Assembly: GCA_014872815.1 (NCBI GenBank)
Contig: WKFK01000013.1
Coordinates: forward strand, 1-52,270
Reading direction: 5' to 3'
Source of the DNA: Paracoccaceae bacterium
Lineage (GTDB): Bacteria; Pseudomonadota; Alphaproteobacteria; Rhodobacterales; Rhodobacteraceae
DNA: 52,270 bases
The notes below the pieces were generated by a model, which worked only from the letters and a program-made list of their open reading frames with translations, was not told where the DNA came from and searched no databases. Both the position numbers and the translations under genes were made by a program. Position 1 is the stretch's first letter; every line of letters starts with the position of its first letter. Shown here piece after piece: positions 1-8,225 of this stretch.

Positions 1-163
1 CCAATGGGCGCCGGGCCTGCCAAAAACCCGCTCCGGCAAAATCATGCGCCGCATCCTGCGCAAAATCGCCGAGAACGACTACGGCAGCCTCGGGGATACC
101 AGCACGCTGGCCGATCCGTCGGTGGTGGATGAACTCATCGAAAACCGCATGAACCGGGGGTGA
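1..163 (+). CDS. acs: acetyl-CoA synthetase, C-terminal end (partial)
   Basis: This is the last 53 codons of a gene that begins before the window; reading starts at base 2 and the TGA is at 161-163. The frame contains [18 protein letters not shown], the A10 signature of acetyl-CoA synthetases, whose lysine in SGK is the catalytic and acetylation-controlled residue. The enzyme makes acetyl-CoA from acetate, ATP and CoA in the cytoplasm, releasing AMP and pyrophosphate. The next gene starts 6 bases after the stop, so the two are probably one transcript, and the following adenylate kinase and symporter fit an acetate-uptake operon. Other acyl-CoA synthetases share part of this motif, but the wording and neighbours favour Acs. 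Confidence 0.93.
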   Translation, partial: QWAPGLPKTRSGKIMRRILRKIAENDYGSLGDTSTLADPSVVDELIENRMNRG

Positions 164-169
164 TTGGAT

Positions 170-778
170 ATGCAAGGCGATACCGCAACTCTCACACGCA
201 CCGTTAATGTCATCTTGCTTGGCCCTCCCGGGGCCGGCAAAGGCACTCAGGCGGAACTTCTGGTCAAAAACCACGGTTTGGTGCAGCTCTCTACCGGAGA
301 CATGCTGCGCGAAGCCAAAGCCAGCGGATCTGAGCTTGGGCAACGCGTTGCGCAGGTCATGGAACGCGGAGAGCTGGTTACCGATGACATCGTGATTGGC
401 CTGATCAAGGAAAAGCTGTCCAAGACAGACGCCAAAGGTTTCATCTTTGACGGTTTCCCCCGCACGCTGGCGCAGGCAGATGCCTTGGGCCAACTGCTGG
501 AAGAGTTTGACATTAAGCTGGACGCAGCCATCGAGCTCAAGGTCGATGACAAGATTTTGGTACAGCGCATCTTGCACCGTGCTGCACAGGCTAAGGCTGC
601 CGGACAGCCGGTGCGTGCCGATGACAACGAGGAAACATTGGTGCAGCGCCTAGAGGCTTATCACGCACAAACAGCACCGTTGATTGCCTACTACGAGGGC
701 AAGGGCGTGCTGAAGTCCGTGGATGCAATGGGCGCTATTGACGCCATTGCCAAGGAACTGAGCGCGATCGTTTCCTGA
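170..778 (+). CDS. adk: adenylate kinase, short-LID form, coupled to acs
   Basis: Adenylate kinase interconverts ATP + AMP and 2 ADP. The 202-residue protein has the P-loop GPPGAGKGT at residues 18-26, STGDMLR for the AMP site and DGFPRT near residue 95. The LID region ([20 protein letters not shown]) is short and has no Cys4 zinc knuckle, so it is the short type. I chose ATG 170 because a GGGGG stretch lies 9 bases upstream; a TTG at 164 would add two residues. The gene is 6 bases behind acs. Acs produces AMP, so an adjacent kinase that returns AMP to the ADP pool makes metabolic sense. This location, away from ribosomal-protein genes, suggests a second, pathway-dedicated adenylate kinase; that is inference, because the rest of the genome is not visible. 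Confidence 0.93.
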   Translation: MQGDTATLTRTVNVILLGPPGAGKGTQAELLVKNHGLVQLSTGDMLREAKASGSELGQRVAQVMERGELVTDDIVIGLIKEKLSKTDAKGFIFDGFPRTLAQADALGQLLEEFDIKLDAAIELKVDDKILVQRILHRAAQAKAAGQPVRADDNEETLVQRLEAYHAQTAPLIAYYEGKGVLKSVDAMGAIDAIAKELSAIVS

Positions 779-857
779 TCGATCGCATGAGGGAAAGCAC
801 CCGCCAGCGACAAGGCCAGCGGGTGTGGAGGAAAGAACCGAGAGGGAGGAGACATAT

Positions 858-1118
858 ATGTCCGACAACTCATCTAACGACGCTTATTGGAAAGCCAATG
901 TGCGTATCATTTTGATCAGCCTCGTCATCTGGGCGCTGGTCTCTTTTGGGTTTGGCATCCTGCTGCGCCCAATGCTTGCGGGGATCTCCGTGGGCGGGTC
1001 TGATCTGGGCTTCTGGTTTGCCCAGCAAGGATCGATCCTGGTCTTCCTGGCGCTGATCTTCAACTACGCCTGGCAGATGAACAAACTCGACATCGCCCAC
1101 GGCGTTGACGAAGAATAA
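858..1118 (+). CDS. DUF4212 small subunit of Na+/solute symporter
   Basis: An 86-residue protein with two predicted membrane segments (about residues 13-34 and 50-72). It carries the family pattern YWKANVRI at the N-terminus and a C-terminal FNYAWQMNKLD. This matches DUF4212, the putative small subunit that travels with VC_2705-type sodium/solute symporters. The start at ATG 858 follows a clear GGGAGGAGA ribosome site; an upstream in-frame GTG would add an unlikely charged leader. The large subunit begins 17 bases after the stop, so both are probably made and inserted together. Whether this subunit is needed for transport or for regulation is not established to my knowledge. Confidence 0.93.
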   Translation: MSDNSSNDAYWKANVRIILISLVIWALVSFGFGILLRPMLAGISVGGSDLGFWFAQQGSILVFLALIFNYAWQMNKLDIAHGVDEE

Positions 1119-1135
1119 TAAGGATCTGAGGGACA

Positions 1136-2923
1136 ATGAGCCAATTCGCAATCAACCTGCTGTTTGTGGGCGCGTCATTCGCGCTTTACATCGGCATCGC
1201 GATCTGGGCCCGCGCTGGGTCCACGTCTGAATTCTACGCTGCGGGTCGCGGCGTTCACCCGGTCACCAATGGTATGGCGACAGCGGCGGACTGGATGTCC
1301 GCGGCCTCGTTTATCTCCATGGCTGGCCTCATCGCCTTTACCGGCTATGACAACTCTTCCTTCCTGATGGGCTGGACCGGTGGCTACGTGCTGCTGGCGC
1401 TGCTGCTTGCGCCCTACCTGCGTAAGTTTGGCAAGTTCACCGTGTCGGAATTCATCGGCGACCGTTTCTACAGCCCCACCGCCCGTATTGTGGCTGTGGT
1501 CTGCTTGATCGTTGCCTCCACCACTTACGTGATTGGTCAGATGACTGGTGTGGGCGTGGCCTTTGGCCGCTTCCTGGAAGTGTCCAACACTGCTGGCCTG
1601 CTGATCGGTGCCTGTGTTGTGTTTGCCTATGCTGTTTTTGGCGGCATGAAAGGTGTGACCTACACCCAGGTGGCGCAATACTGTGTTCTGATCACCGCTT
1701 ACACCATTCCAGCGGTCTTCATCTCGCTGCAACTGACCGGCACACCTATCCCAGCGCTGGGTCTGTTTGGGGATCACGTCGCTTCCGGTGAGCCTCTGCT
1801 GGCGAAACTGGATGCGGTTGTGACTGATCTGGGCTTCAAGGAATACACAGCCCACCACGCCGACACGCTGAACATGGTGCTCTTCACCCTGTCTCTGATG
1901 ATCGGTACCGCAGGTCTGCCACACGTCATTATGCGCTTCTTCACCGTGCCTAAAGTTTCGGACGCCCGTTGGTCCGCAGGCTGGACGCTGGTGTTTATTG
2001 CGCTGCTGTATCTGACGGCGCCTGCTGTTGGTGCGATGGCCCGCCTGAACATCTCCGAGCTGATGTGGCCAAACGGCGGCATCTCCGGCGAAGCTGTGAC
2101 CACTGAGCAGATCGCAAACGATCCTGAATATGACTGGATGGCTACATGGCAGAAAACCGGTCTGCTGGATTGGGAAGACAAAAACGGCGACGGCAAGATC
2201 CAGTTCTACAATGACAAGAACGAAGATCTTCAGGCAATGGCTGCGGAAAAAGGCTGGGAAGGCAACGAGCTGACCAAGTTTAACCGTGACATCCTGGTGC
2301 TGGCGAACCCTGAAATCGCAAACCTGCCATCTTGGGTAATTGGTCTTGTGGCAGCTGGTGGTCTGGCAGCGGCGCTGTCGACTGCTGCGGGTCTGTTGCT
2401 GGCGATCTCCTCCGCCGTGTCTCACGACCTGATCAAAGGTGCGATCAACCCGAACATCTCCGAAAAAGGCGAACTTCTGTCCGCACGGATTGCGATGGCG
2501 GTGGCGATTGCTGTGGCAACGTGGCTGGGTCTGAACCCTCCAGGATTTGCGGCGCAAACCGTGGCCTTGGCCTTCGGTCTGGCAGCGGCGTCCATCTTCC
2601 CGGCGTTGATGATGGGGATCTTCTCCACCAAGATCAACAACACCGGTGCGGTGGCTGGCATGCTGGCCGGTCTGGTTGTGACCCTGATCTACATCTTCCT
2701 GCATAAAGGCTGGCTGTTCATTCCGGGCACCAACTCCTTCACCGATGCTGACCCGCTTCTGGGTACGATCAAATCGACCAGCTTCGGTGCCATTGGTGCG
2801 GCGGTGAACTTTGCGGTGGCCTACATTGTGGCAGGTATGACCAAAGAGACACCAGCAGAGATCAAGGCGCTTGTGGAAAGCGTGCGTGTTCCCCGCGGCG
2901 CAGGTGCAGCTCAGGACCACTGA
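1136..2923 (+). CDS. sodium:solute symporter, VC_2705 subfamily (probable acetate/short-chain acid uptake)
   Basis: A 595-residue inner-membrane protein of the SSS family with about 13-14 hydrophobic segments. Family features include the YAAGRGVHPVTNG loop and DWMSAASFISMAG near residues 50-65. It pairs with the DUF4212 small subunit and follows acs/adk, so acetate or a related monocarboxylate is the best substrate guess; it resembles ActP-type carriers but belongs to the two-part branch, so I do not give the actP symbol. A hydrophilic insertion near residues 320-390 contains DKNGDGKIQFYN (348-359), which reads as an EF-hand-like calcium loop (D, N, D at positions 1, 3 and 5). The start ATG is preceded by AAGGATCTGAGGGACA. 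A stem-loop begins 15 bases after the stop. Confidence 0.93.
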   Translation: MSQFAINLLFVGASFALYIGIAIWARAGSTSEFYAAGRGVHPVTNGMATAADWMSAASFISMAGLIAFTGYDNSSFLMGWTGGYVLLALLLAPYLRKFGKFTVSEFIGDRFYSPTARIVAVVCLIVASTTYVIGQMTGVGVAFGRFLEVSNTAGLLIGACVVFAYAVFGGMKGVTYTQVAQYCVLITAYTIPAVFISLQLTGTPIPALGLFGDHVASGEPLLAKLDAVVTDLGFKEYTAHHADTLNMVLFTLSLMIGTAGLPHVIMRFFTVPKVSDARWSAGWTLVFIALLYLTAPAVGAMARLNISELMWPNGGISGEAVTTEQIANDPEYDWMATWQKTGLLDWEDKNGDGKIQFYNDKNEDLQAMAAEKGWEGNELTKFNRDILVLANPEIANLPSWVIGLVAAGGLAAALSTAAGLLLAISSAVSHDLIKGAINPNISEKGELLSARIAMAVAIAVATWLGLNPPGFAAQTVALAFGLAAASIFPALMMGIFSTKINNTGAVAGMLAGLVVTLIYIFLHKGWLFIPGTNSFTDADPLLGTIKSTSFGAIGAAVNFAVAYIVAGMTKETPAEIKALVESVRVPRGAGAAQDH

Positions 2924-2937
2924 GCCCTTGCGTCCCC

Positions 2938-2968
2938 TGACGGCGGGTTGCCCCCCAATCCGCCGTCA
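2938..2968 (+). terminator. stem-loop after the symporter gene
   Basis: A perfect 9-bp stem, TGACGGCGG (2938-2946) with CCGCCGTCA (2960-2968), encloses a 13-base C-rich loop. Only a weak T stretch (CTTTG) follows, so it may be a partial terminator or an mRNA-stabilising hairpin that sets the symporter apart from the downstream DUF294 gene. Confidence 0.5.
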
Positions 2969-3099
2969 CTTTGATGCCGTTGCCTCCGATCTTGTCGGGG
3001 GCAACTTTTCCCTTCCAGGATTTATGATTGGCTTGGAAGAGATTGCTGTGGCAGCGCGTCCGCTTGCCGCTTACGCCCCCCACATGACAAGGTGCCCCC

Positions 3100-4935
3100 A
3101 TGTCACTAACTCATGATCAAATTACCCGTTTCTTGCGTTCCGTTCATCCCTATGACAGCCTGTCTGACGAGGCATTGCTGGAGCTGGGCGCGTCCTTTGA
3201 CGTTCAAAGCCTAGAAACCGATGCGCAGATTTACCGCCTCGGACAAAAACTTGATGGTCTTTATCTGATTTATAGCGGCACTGTTGAGGTGACCGATGAA
3301 AATGGCGCGGTGGTATCCCATTTGGGATTGCGTAATTCCTTTGGCGAACGTGGGCTGCTGCGTGATGGCGTGGCGGTGACCAGCGCCCGTTGTGAAAGCG
3401 ACACAACCTTGTTGATGCTACCTGTGAGTGCGTTCCAGAAAGTGCGCACCACAGAAGGCGCGGTGCAGCGGTTCTTTGATCGAGCCGGACCAGTGGCGCG
3501 AAAGGCGCCCACTAGTGATCTGGCTTCCACCGAGGTGGCCACCATCATGGCGCGGACGCCGATCACGCTGCCGCCGGAAGATACCGCCAAAGCTGCGGCC
3601 CAGAAGATGCACGCGGCTGGAATTTCGTCACTGTGCATCACCGAAGGCGACGCACTGTTAGGCATCATCACCACCGGCGATCTGGTCGGGAAAGTGCTGG
3701 CCGAGGACCGCGCACCGGAGACTGCTCTGGCAGAGATCATGACCCGCGCGCCACGGACATTGCCGTCCACCGCAATTGGCTCGGACGTGCTGCATATGAT
3801 GATGGAGCATGGCATTGGGCATATTCCAATCGTCGATAAGGATAAGCTGGTGGGTATTGTCACACAGACCGACCTGACTCGGTTTCAGGCGGTCACCAGC
3901 GCGGAGATGGTACGGGAAATTGCCAAGGCGGACAGTGCCGAGGAGATGGCTACAGTCACCGCTCGCATTCCACAGTTGTTGGCGCAGCTTGTCGGGGCGG
4001 GACACCGGCACGACATTGTCACGCGCTTGATCACTGATGTGGCGGATACGGCCACGCGGCGGCTTTTGACTTTGGCTGAGAATATACTTGGCGCGCCGCC
4101 TGTGCCCTATGTTTGGCTGGCTTGTGGCTCTCAGGGACGGCAAGAACAGACCGGCGTAAGCGATCAGGACAATTGTTTGATCCTTGATGATGCGGCCACG
4201 GAAGAGATGCGCGTTGGCTATTTTGCACAATTAGCGCAGTTTGTTTGCGACGGGCTCAATACCTGTGGCTACGTCTATTGTCCCGGCGATATGATGGCGA
4301 CGGCGGACCGCTGGCGGCAACCCTTGCGGGTCTGGCGGGAGTATTTTGTTGGTTGGATCACAACCCCCAACCCCGAAGCGCAGATGCTGGCCAGCGTGAT
4401 GTTTGATCTGCGGCCCATTGGGGGCAAGCTGGATTGCTTTGCGCGGCTGCAGAACGAGACTTTGGCGGCCGCGTCCCATAATTCGATTTTTGTCGCGCAT
4501 ATGGTCGGGAACGCGCTTAAGCACCATCCGCCACTTGGCGTGTTGCGCGGGTTGGCGACCATTCGTTCTGGTGAGCACAAGAACCAGATTGATATGAAGC
4601 ACAACGGGGTTGTGCCGGTGGTCGATCTGGGACGGTTGTGTGCGCTGCAGGGGCGATTGACGCCCGCGAATACACGTGCCCGATTGCGAGCAGCAAGTGA
4701 CGGAACCGCGGGGATTTCAAGCGCAGGGGCGGCGGACCTGCTCAATGCGTATGACTTGATTGCGGAGATGCGGCTGGACCATCAGCTGCGCCAGATCCAT
4801 GCGGGACAAGCGCCGGATAATTATTTGTCTCCGGCGGATTTGTCGGACTTTGAACGCAGCCATCTTCGTGACGCTTTTGTGGTTGTGAAATCGCTTCAAT
4901 CCGCGATTGGTCATGGGCGTGGCGCATTGAGCTAA
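3100..4935 (+). CDS. cNMP-binding / CBS / DUF294 nucleotidyltransferase-like signalling protein
   Basis: A 611-residue soluble protein with four parts. Residues ~10-130 form a cyclic-nucleotide-binding (Crp-like) beta barrel. Residues ~148-270 are a CBS pair (IMARTPITLP and IMTRAPRTLP repeats). Residues ~300-430 are a DUF294 nucleotidyltransferase-like domain, and the rest is the DUF294 C-terminal helical domain. The transferase motif reads G343-S-Q-G-R347 followed by S354-D-Q-D357, matching the GS…GR…SDxD pattern of GlnD-type enzymes, so the metal-binding acids look intact. Proteins of this architecture recur next to DUF4212/SSS transporters in proteobacteria, and a role in sensing nucleotide or energy state to control the carrier is plausible. 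No substrate is known to me. The ATG at 3100 has an AAGGTG ribosome site. Confidence 0.9.
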   Translation: MSLTHDQITRFLRSVHPYDSLSDEALLELGASFDVQSLETDAQIYRLGQKLDGLYLIYSGTVEVTDENGAVVSHLGLRNSFGERGLLRDGVAVTSARCESDTTLLMLPVSAFQKVRTTEGAVQRFFDRAGPVARKAPTSDLASTEVATIMARTPITLPPEDTAKAAAQKMHAAGISSLCITEGDALLGIITTGDLVGKVLAEDRAPETALAEIMTRAPRTLPSTAIGSDVLHMMMEHGIGHIPIVDKDKLVGIVTQTDLTRFQAVTSAEMVREIAKADSAEEMATVTARIPQLLAQLVGAGHRHDIVTRLITDVADTATRRLLTLAENILGAPPVPYVWLACGSQGRQEQTGVSDQDNCLILDDAATEEMRVGYFAQLAQFVCDGLNTCGYVYCPGDMMATADRWRQPLRVWREYFVGWITTPNPEAQMLASVMFDLRPIGGKLDCFARLQNETLAAASHNSIFVAHMVGNALKHHPPLGVLRGLATIRSGEHKNQIDMKHNGVVPVVDLGRLCALQGRLTPANTRARLRAASDGTAGISSAGAADLLNAYDLIAEMRLDHQLRQIHAGQAPDNYLSPADLSDFERSHLRDAFVVVKSLQSAIGHGRGALS

Positions 4936-4957
4936 GCAAGGAAGAGGGGGGAGCGAG

Positions 4958-5479
4958 ATGTTTCTGGAACTGATCGCGGTGATTTTTGCGGGTATGGCTG
5001 GGGGCGGCTTGATGGCCATTATCATCAAGTTTTCCGGCAGCCGATTGCCCAAGTGGTTGACGCCAGTGGCCGCTGGGGGCGCGATGATCGCCGCAACTGT
5101 GAGCTCGGAATACAGCTGGTACGGCCGCACGGCAGCAACTTTGCCGGAGGGCTTTGAGGTCGTGGAGACCGTGGAAACCAACGCGTTCTACCGTCCGTGG
5201 ACCTATGTGGTGCCTTTGACCGAACGGTTTGTGGCGCTGGATGCGGCTTCGGTCCAGACCAATCCGGCGCAGCCTGATCTGCGCTTGGCGCAGGTGTATT
5301 TTTACGGCCGTTGGTCACCGCTCAACCGTCTGAATGTGGCGGCGGATTGTGGAACAGGGCGCCGCGCCGCGCTGACCGACGGGATCAGCTTTGACGATGC
5401 CGGCTCCATTGAAGGGGCGCAGTGGGTGATGGCGGCGGAAGATGATGCACTTTTGAGTGCGGTGTGTGAGGTGTCGTGA
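4958..5479 (+). CDS. conserved hypothetical membrane-anchored protein
   Basis: A 173-residue protein I do not recognise. It begins with a hydrophobic segment (residues 1-22, rich in Ala, Gly and Ile) and has a second short apolar stretch around 37-50, so it is either anchored or exported with an uncleaved anchor. The remainder, from about residue 60, is a soluble domain containing FYRPWTYVVPLTERF and a late Cys in AADCGTGRR. Two further facts tie it to the operon: it starts 22 bases after the DUF294 gene behind an AAGAGGGGGGAG ribosome site, and its TGA overlaps the next ATG by one base. A periplasmic accessory role for the transporter or exonuclease is only a guess. Confidence 0.8.
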   Translation: MFLELIAVIFAGMAGGGLMAIIIKFSGSRLPKWLTPVAAGGAMIAATVSSEYSWYGRTAATLPEGFEVVETVETNAFYRPWTYVVPLTERFVALDAASVQTNPAQPDLRLAQVYFYGRWSPLNRLNVAADCGTGRRAALTDGISFDDAGSIEGAQWVMAAEDDALLSAVCEVS

Positions 5480-6906
5480 TGGGACAGCGGGCGATTTTGG
5501 TGGGGTTGTCATTGCGGTTGCGTATCTTGCTGTTCTTCGCCCTGTTGGCCTTTGGCGGTGTGGCGGTGATTTTTGGCGCGCTTTGGGCGGGCTATCGCAG
5601 CGCGTTGACGGACGGCGTGGCGAGCGGGTTTATCCTTGCGGGGATAATCGGCGGCTTTGGTTTTCTGGCGTTGGCCGTGGGCATCTGGCTTTTGTTTGAT
5701 GAGAACGTCGCCAAGCCCATTCAAGCCTTGGCCACCACACTGCGCGCGCGGGCGCATTCTGGTGTGAATGCCACAGTGGACACACATTCGGCGCGCTACC
5801 TGGGCGATTTGGCGCCGGCCGTCGAAGCCGTTTCCACGCGGTTGAGCAATGCCACCATAGATATTGCCCAAACGGTCGCTCAAGAGACCGAGGCGCTGGC
5901 CTCAGATCGGGAACAACTAACGGCATTGCTGACCGAAATCCCGGTGGCAATCCTGTTGGTCGGTCCAGATCATCGGATTGTGCTCTATGACGGGCAGGCG
6001 GCGGGGACCTTGGCGCAGATTGCGCCGCCACGGTTGAATGCGTCGATCTTTGATTACCTCTCCAAAGAGCGGGTGCTGGATGCGCATGAGCGCTTGCTGC
6101 AGGACGGCGCAGAGGTGGCGTTTGAGGCGACCTGTCCGGATGGGCGGGTGTCCTTTGATGCCCGGCTTAAGCCTTTGCGTGGCACGCACAGCTACATGAT
6201 CCTGATTGATGAAGCCCATGCGGAGATTGCACCGGACGCGGAACGGCCGCTGACCTTTGACTTTGAGCTGCTGGGGGATCAGCCGATTTCCGATCTGGCG
6301 GCGCGGCGGCTCGATCAAATCCCTTTTGTGGTGTTTGACTGCGAAACCACTGGCTTGCTTCCGCATAAAGACGAGTTGGTGCAACTGGGCGCGGTGCGGG
6401 TTCTGCGCGGCGAGATTGTGTATGGGGAGGCGATGGATCGCTATATTCATCCGGGCCGTCCCATTCCGCCAGCTTCCACCAAAGTGCACCACATCACCGA
6501 CGCGATGGTGGCCTCTGCGCCGCCGCCAAAATCGGTGGTGGCGGAGTTTCACCACTTTGCGCGGGACGCGGTGATTGTGGCCCACAATGCGCCGTTTGAT
6601 ATGGCGTTTATGCATCGGCACGGCAATGAGATGGAGATCGACTGGCCGCAGCCTATTCTGGATACGGTGCTGCTCTCGGCGGTGCTGTTTGGCACCACCG
6701 AAAAGCACACTTTGGACGCGCTTTGTGAGCGCTTGGGGGTAGTGATCCCCGAGCATCTGCGCCACACGGCTCTGGGGGATGCACAGGCTACGGCGGAAGT
6801 CTTGTGTCATATGCTGCCGATGTTGGCTGCGCGGGGGCACACGACGCTGGGTGATGTGTTGGAGCAGACCCGCAAGCATGGCCGCTTGCTGGACGACATG
6901 AACTGA
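5479..6906 (+). CDS. membrane-anchored sensor-like 3'-5' exonuclease (DnaQ/DEDDh)
   Basis: A 475-residue protein. The N-terminus has two membrane segments (about 10-32 and 45-68) with a short external loop, followed by a HAMP-like stretch (FDENVAKPIQALATTLRAR) and a PAS-like region (~150-240). The C-terminal half is a DnaQ-type exonuclease with a complete DEDDh set: D287 and E289 in DCETTG, D374 in HNAPFD, and H429 and D434 in HTALGD. It would remove nucleotides from 3' ends of DNA or short RNA at the inner face of the membrane. It is too decorated to be the standard replicative epsilon subunit. ATG 5479 overlaps the previous stop (TGATG), so translation is coupled. Similar exonucleases sit beside DUF294/SSS genes in other proteobacteria; its job there is not known to me. 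Confidence 0.9.
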   Translation: MGQRAILVGLSLRLRILLFFALLAFGGVAVIFGALWAGYRSALTDGVASGFILAGIIGGFGFLALAVGIWLLFDENVAKPIQALATTLRARAHSGVNATVDTHSARYLGDLAPAVEAVSTRLSNATIDIAQTVAQETEALASDREQLTALLTEIPVAILLVGPDHRIVLYDGQAAGTLAQIAPPRLNASIFDYLSKERVLDAHERLLQDGAEVAFEATCPDGRVSFDARLKPLRGTHSYMILIDEAHAEIAPDAERPLTFDFELLGDQPISDLAARRLDQIPFVVFDCETTGLLPHKDELVQLGAVRVLRGEIVYGEAMDRYIHPGRPIPPASTKVHHITDAMVASAPPPKSVVAEFHHFARDAVIVAHNAPFDMAFMHRHGNEMEIDWPQPILDTVLLSAVLFGTTEKHTLDALCERLGVVIPEHLRHTALGDAQATAEVLCHMLPMLAARGHTTLGDVLEQTRKHGRLLDDMN

Positions 6907-6917
6907 GGGGACGCAGT

Positions 6918-7340
6918 TTACTTCGGTAGGATCGGGATCATGGTGCCAGTCAGCAGCGCGATCTGCGTGCGCTTGGCACCTTCAATGGCAAAGACCTCAG
7001 CCTGCACGATCACCAAACGTTTGCCCGGTTTTATGACGTTGCCGACGGCCTCCAGACGTTCGCCTTGAGCGGGGGCGAGAAGGTGAATCTTCATTTCGCT
7101 GGTAAGAACTTCGGCTTCCAAAGGCATGACAGATAAAGCGGAATAGCCTGCGGTACTGTCACCAAGACCAAAGGTCAAAGCGGCATGACCAAAGCCGTGT
7201 TGCTGTTGACAGCTTTCCAGAACGGGGGCAGCCAAGGTCACGCTGCCGTGAGACACATCGGCGACCGTCGCGCCCATGGTTTGCATCATGGATTGCTTGG
7301 CAAAGCTGGCGCGAATTTTGGCGTCGATTTCTGGTGACAT
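6918..7340 (-). CDS. PaaI-type hotdog thioesterase
   Basis: A 140-residue cytoplasmic protein of the hotdog fold. The region QQHGFGHAALTFGLGDSTAGYSALS is the PaaI-like segment in which a conserved acidic residue (here Asp in GLGDSTAG) activates water for thioester hydrolysis. The probable substrate is an acyl- or aryl-CoA; which one cannot be read from the sequence. I placed the start at the ATG at 7340, giving MSPEIDAK, because GGGAG lies at a suitable distance; a longer form is possible. It is convergent with the exonuclease gene, with only 11 bases between the stops. Confidence 0.88.
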   Translation of the reverse strand: MSPEIDAKIRASFAKQSMMQTMGATVADVSHGSVTLAAPVLESCQQQHGFGHAALTFGLGDSTAGYSALSVMPLEAEVLTSEMKIHLLAPAQGERLEAVGNVIKPGKRLVIVQAEVFAIEGAKRTQIALLTGTMIPILPK

Positions 7341-7449
7341 GCTGCACTGCTCCCAATTGGACACTCGCACCCTGAAGGGGGGAGCATGTGTCGGTCAATC
7401 AGTGACGTTGCGGATTTCTTTAGATTTCTTAAAGAATTGGCCTGCGCGC

Positions 7450-8112
7450 TTAACGCGGCATGGGCAGTTGTCTCGGGGTTTGTCCGGTGATGATCGCCAT
7501 GGCTTCGGGGCGCATGAGCGCAGCCAAGGCCGTGTCGTCTGAGCGCAAGCCGCCAGTGTAGGTGCCGTACGCGGGCAGAATGACCCGATCGCTGTCATAC
7601 AGGAAGGCCGGACGTGAGATGCTGCGCAGTCGGGTTTTTACACGAACTTTGGGGTGGTAGTGGCCTGAGACTTCTCCACTTTTCCCGTTCTGCGCGATAT
7701 GGCGAAACGTCAGAGGCGGCACAGGAAGTTCGGCCAGATGTGCGCCGCCAAGGTCAATGGGGCCGGGGTCATGGTTGCCTTCGATCCAGACCCAACGGCG
7801 CCCGGCCTGAAGGCGGGAAATCCAAAGGCGGTCCGCCTCTTGCAGCGTCTTGGCGGCTTCGACATCGTCAAAGCTGTCGCCTAGGCAAATTACTGTGGCC
7901 GCATTGCTGGCCTGGAGGTCATTTTCCAATCTTATCAATGTGTCACGTGTCTCATACGGCGGCATCGCAGGGCCGCCACGACGCAGGACACGCTCGGTTT
8001 TCCCGAGGTGCAGGTCCGATACAATCAGCATACGCTGATCCTCCCACCAAAGAGCGCCAGAGCCCAGTGCGGTGAGGGTTGTGCCAGCTAGGGAAAAGGA
8101 AATTCCGTTCAT
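7450..8112 (-). CDS. pdeM: ligase-associated metallophosphoesterase PdeM
   Basis: A 220-residue calcineurin-like phosphoesterase. The metal motifs appear in order: SDLHLGK, GDSFDD, GNHD and GHYHPK. The DLHLGKxE start and the length match PdeM, the DNA-end-processing endonuclease/phosphatase that accompanies the ligase-associated DEXH helicase. That helicase is the next gene upstream on the same strand (8226-10649), which supports the call strongly. Start chosen at ATG 8112 (MNGISFSL); a longer reading frame exists but its leader is not family-like. No DNA ligase or MBL-fold exonuclease partner is present here, so only half of the usual four-gene repair cassette is seen. Confidence 0.88.
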   Translation of the reverse strand: MNGISFSLAGTTLTALGSGALWWEDQRMLIVSDLHLGKTERVLRRGGPAMPPYETRDTLIRLENDLQASNAATVICLGDSFDDVEAAKTLQEADRLWISRLQAGRRWVWIEGNHDPGPIDLGGAHLAELPVPPLTFRHIAQNGKSGEVSGHYHPKVRVKTRLRSISRPAFLYDSDRVILPAYGTYTGGLRSDDTALAALMRPEAMAIITGQTPRQLPMPR

Positions 8113-8225
8113 GGTATGTTCGTATCCTGTGTCCCCGACTGGATCAAGAGGACAGTTTTGCGCCTTGCAGAATTCGAACATTTTTCCGGCTTTTACGCAG
8201 CTTTGTGCGCGCCAGGCTGCACAAC

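Noticed and set aside
1175..2920. A 581-codon open frame antisense to the symporter gene
   Set aside because: Rich in His, Arg and Gln with no family likeness; a by-product of GC-rich codon use on the sense strand.
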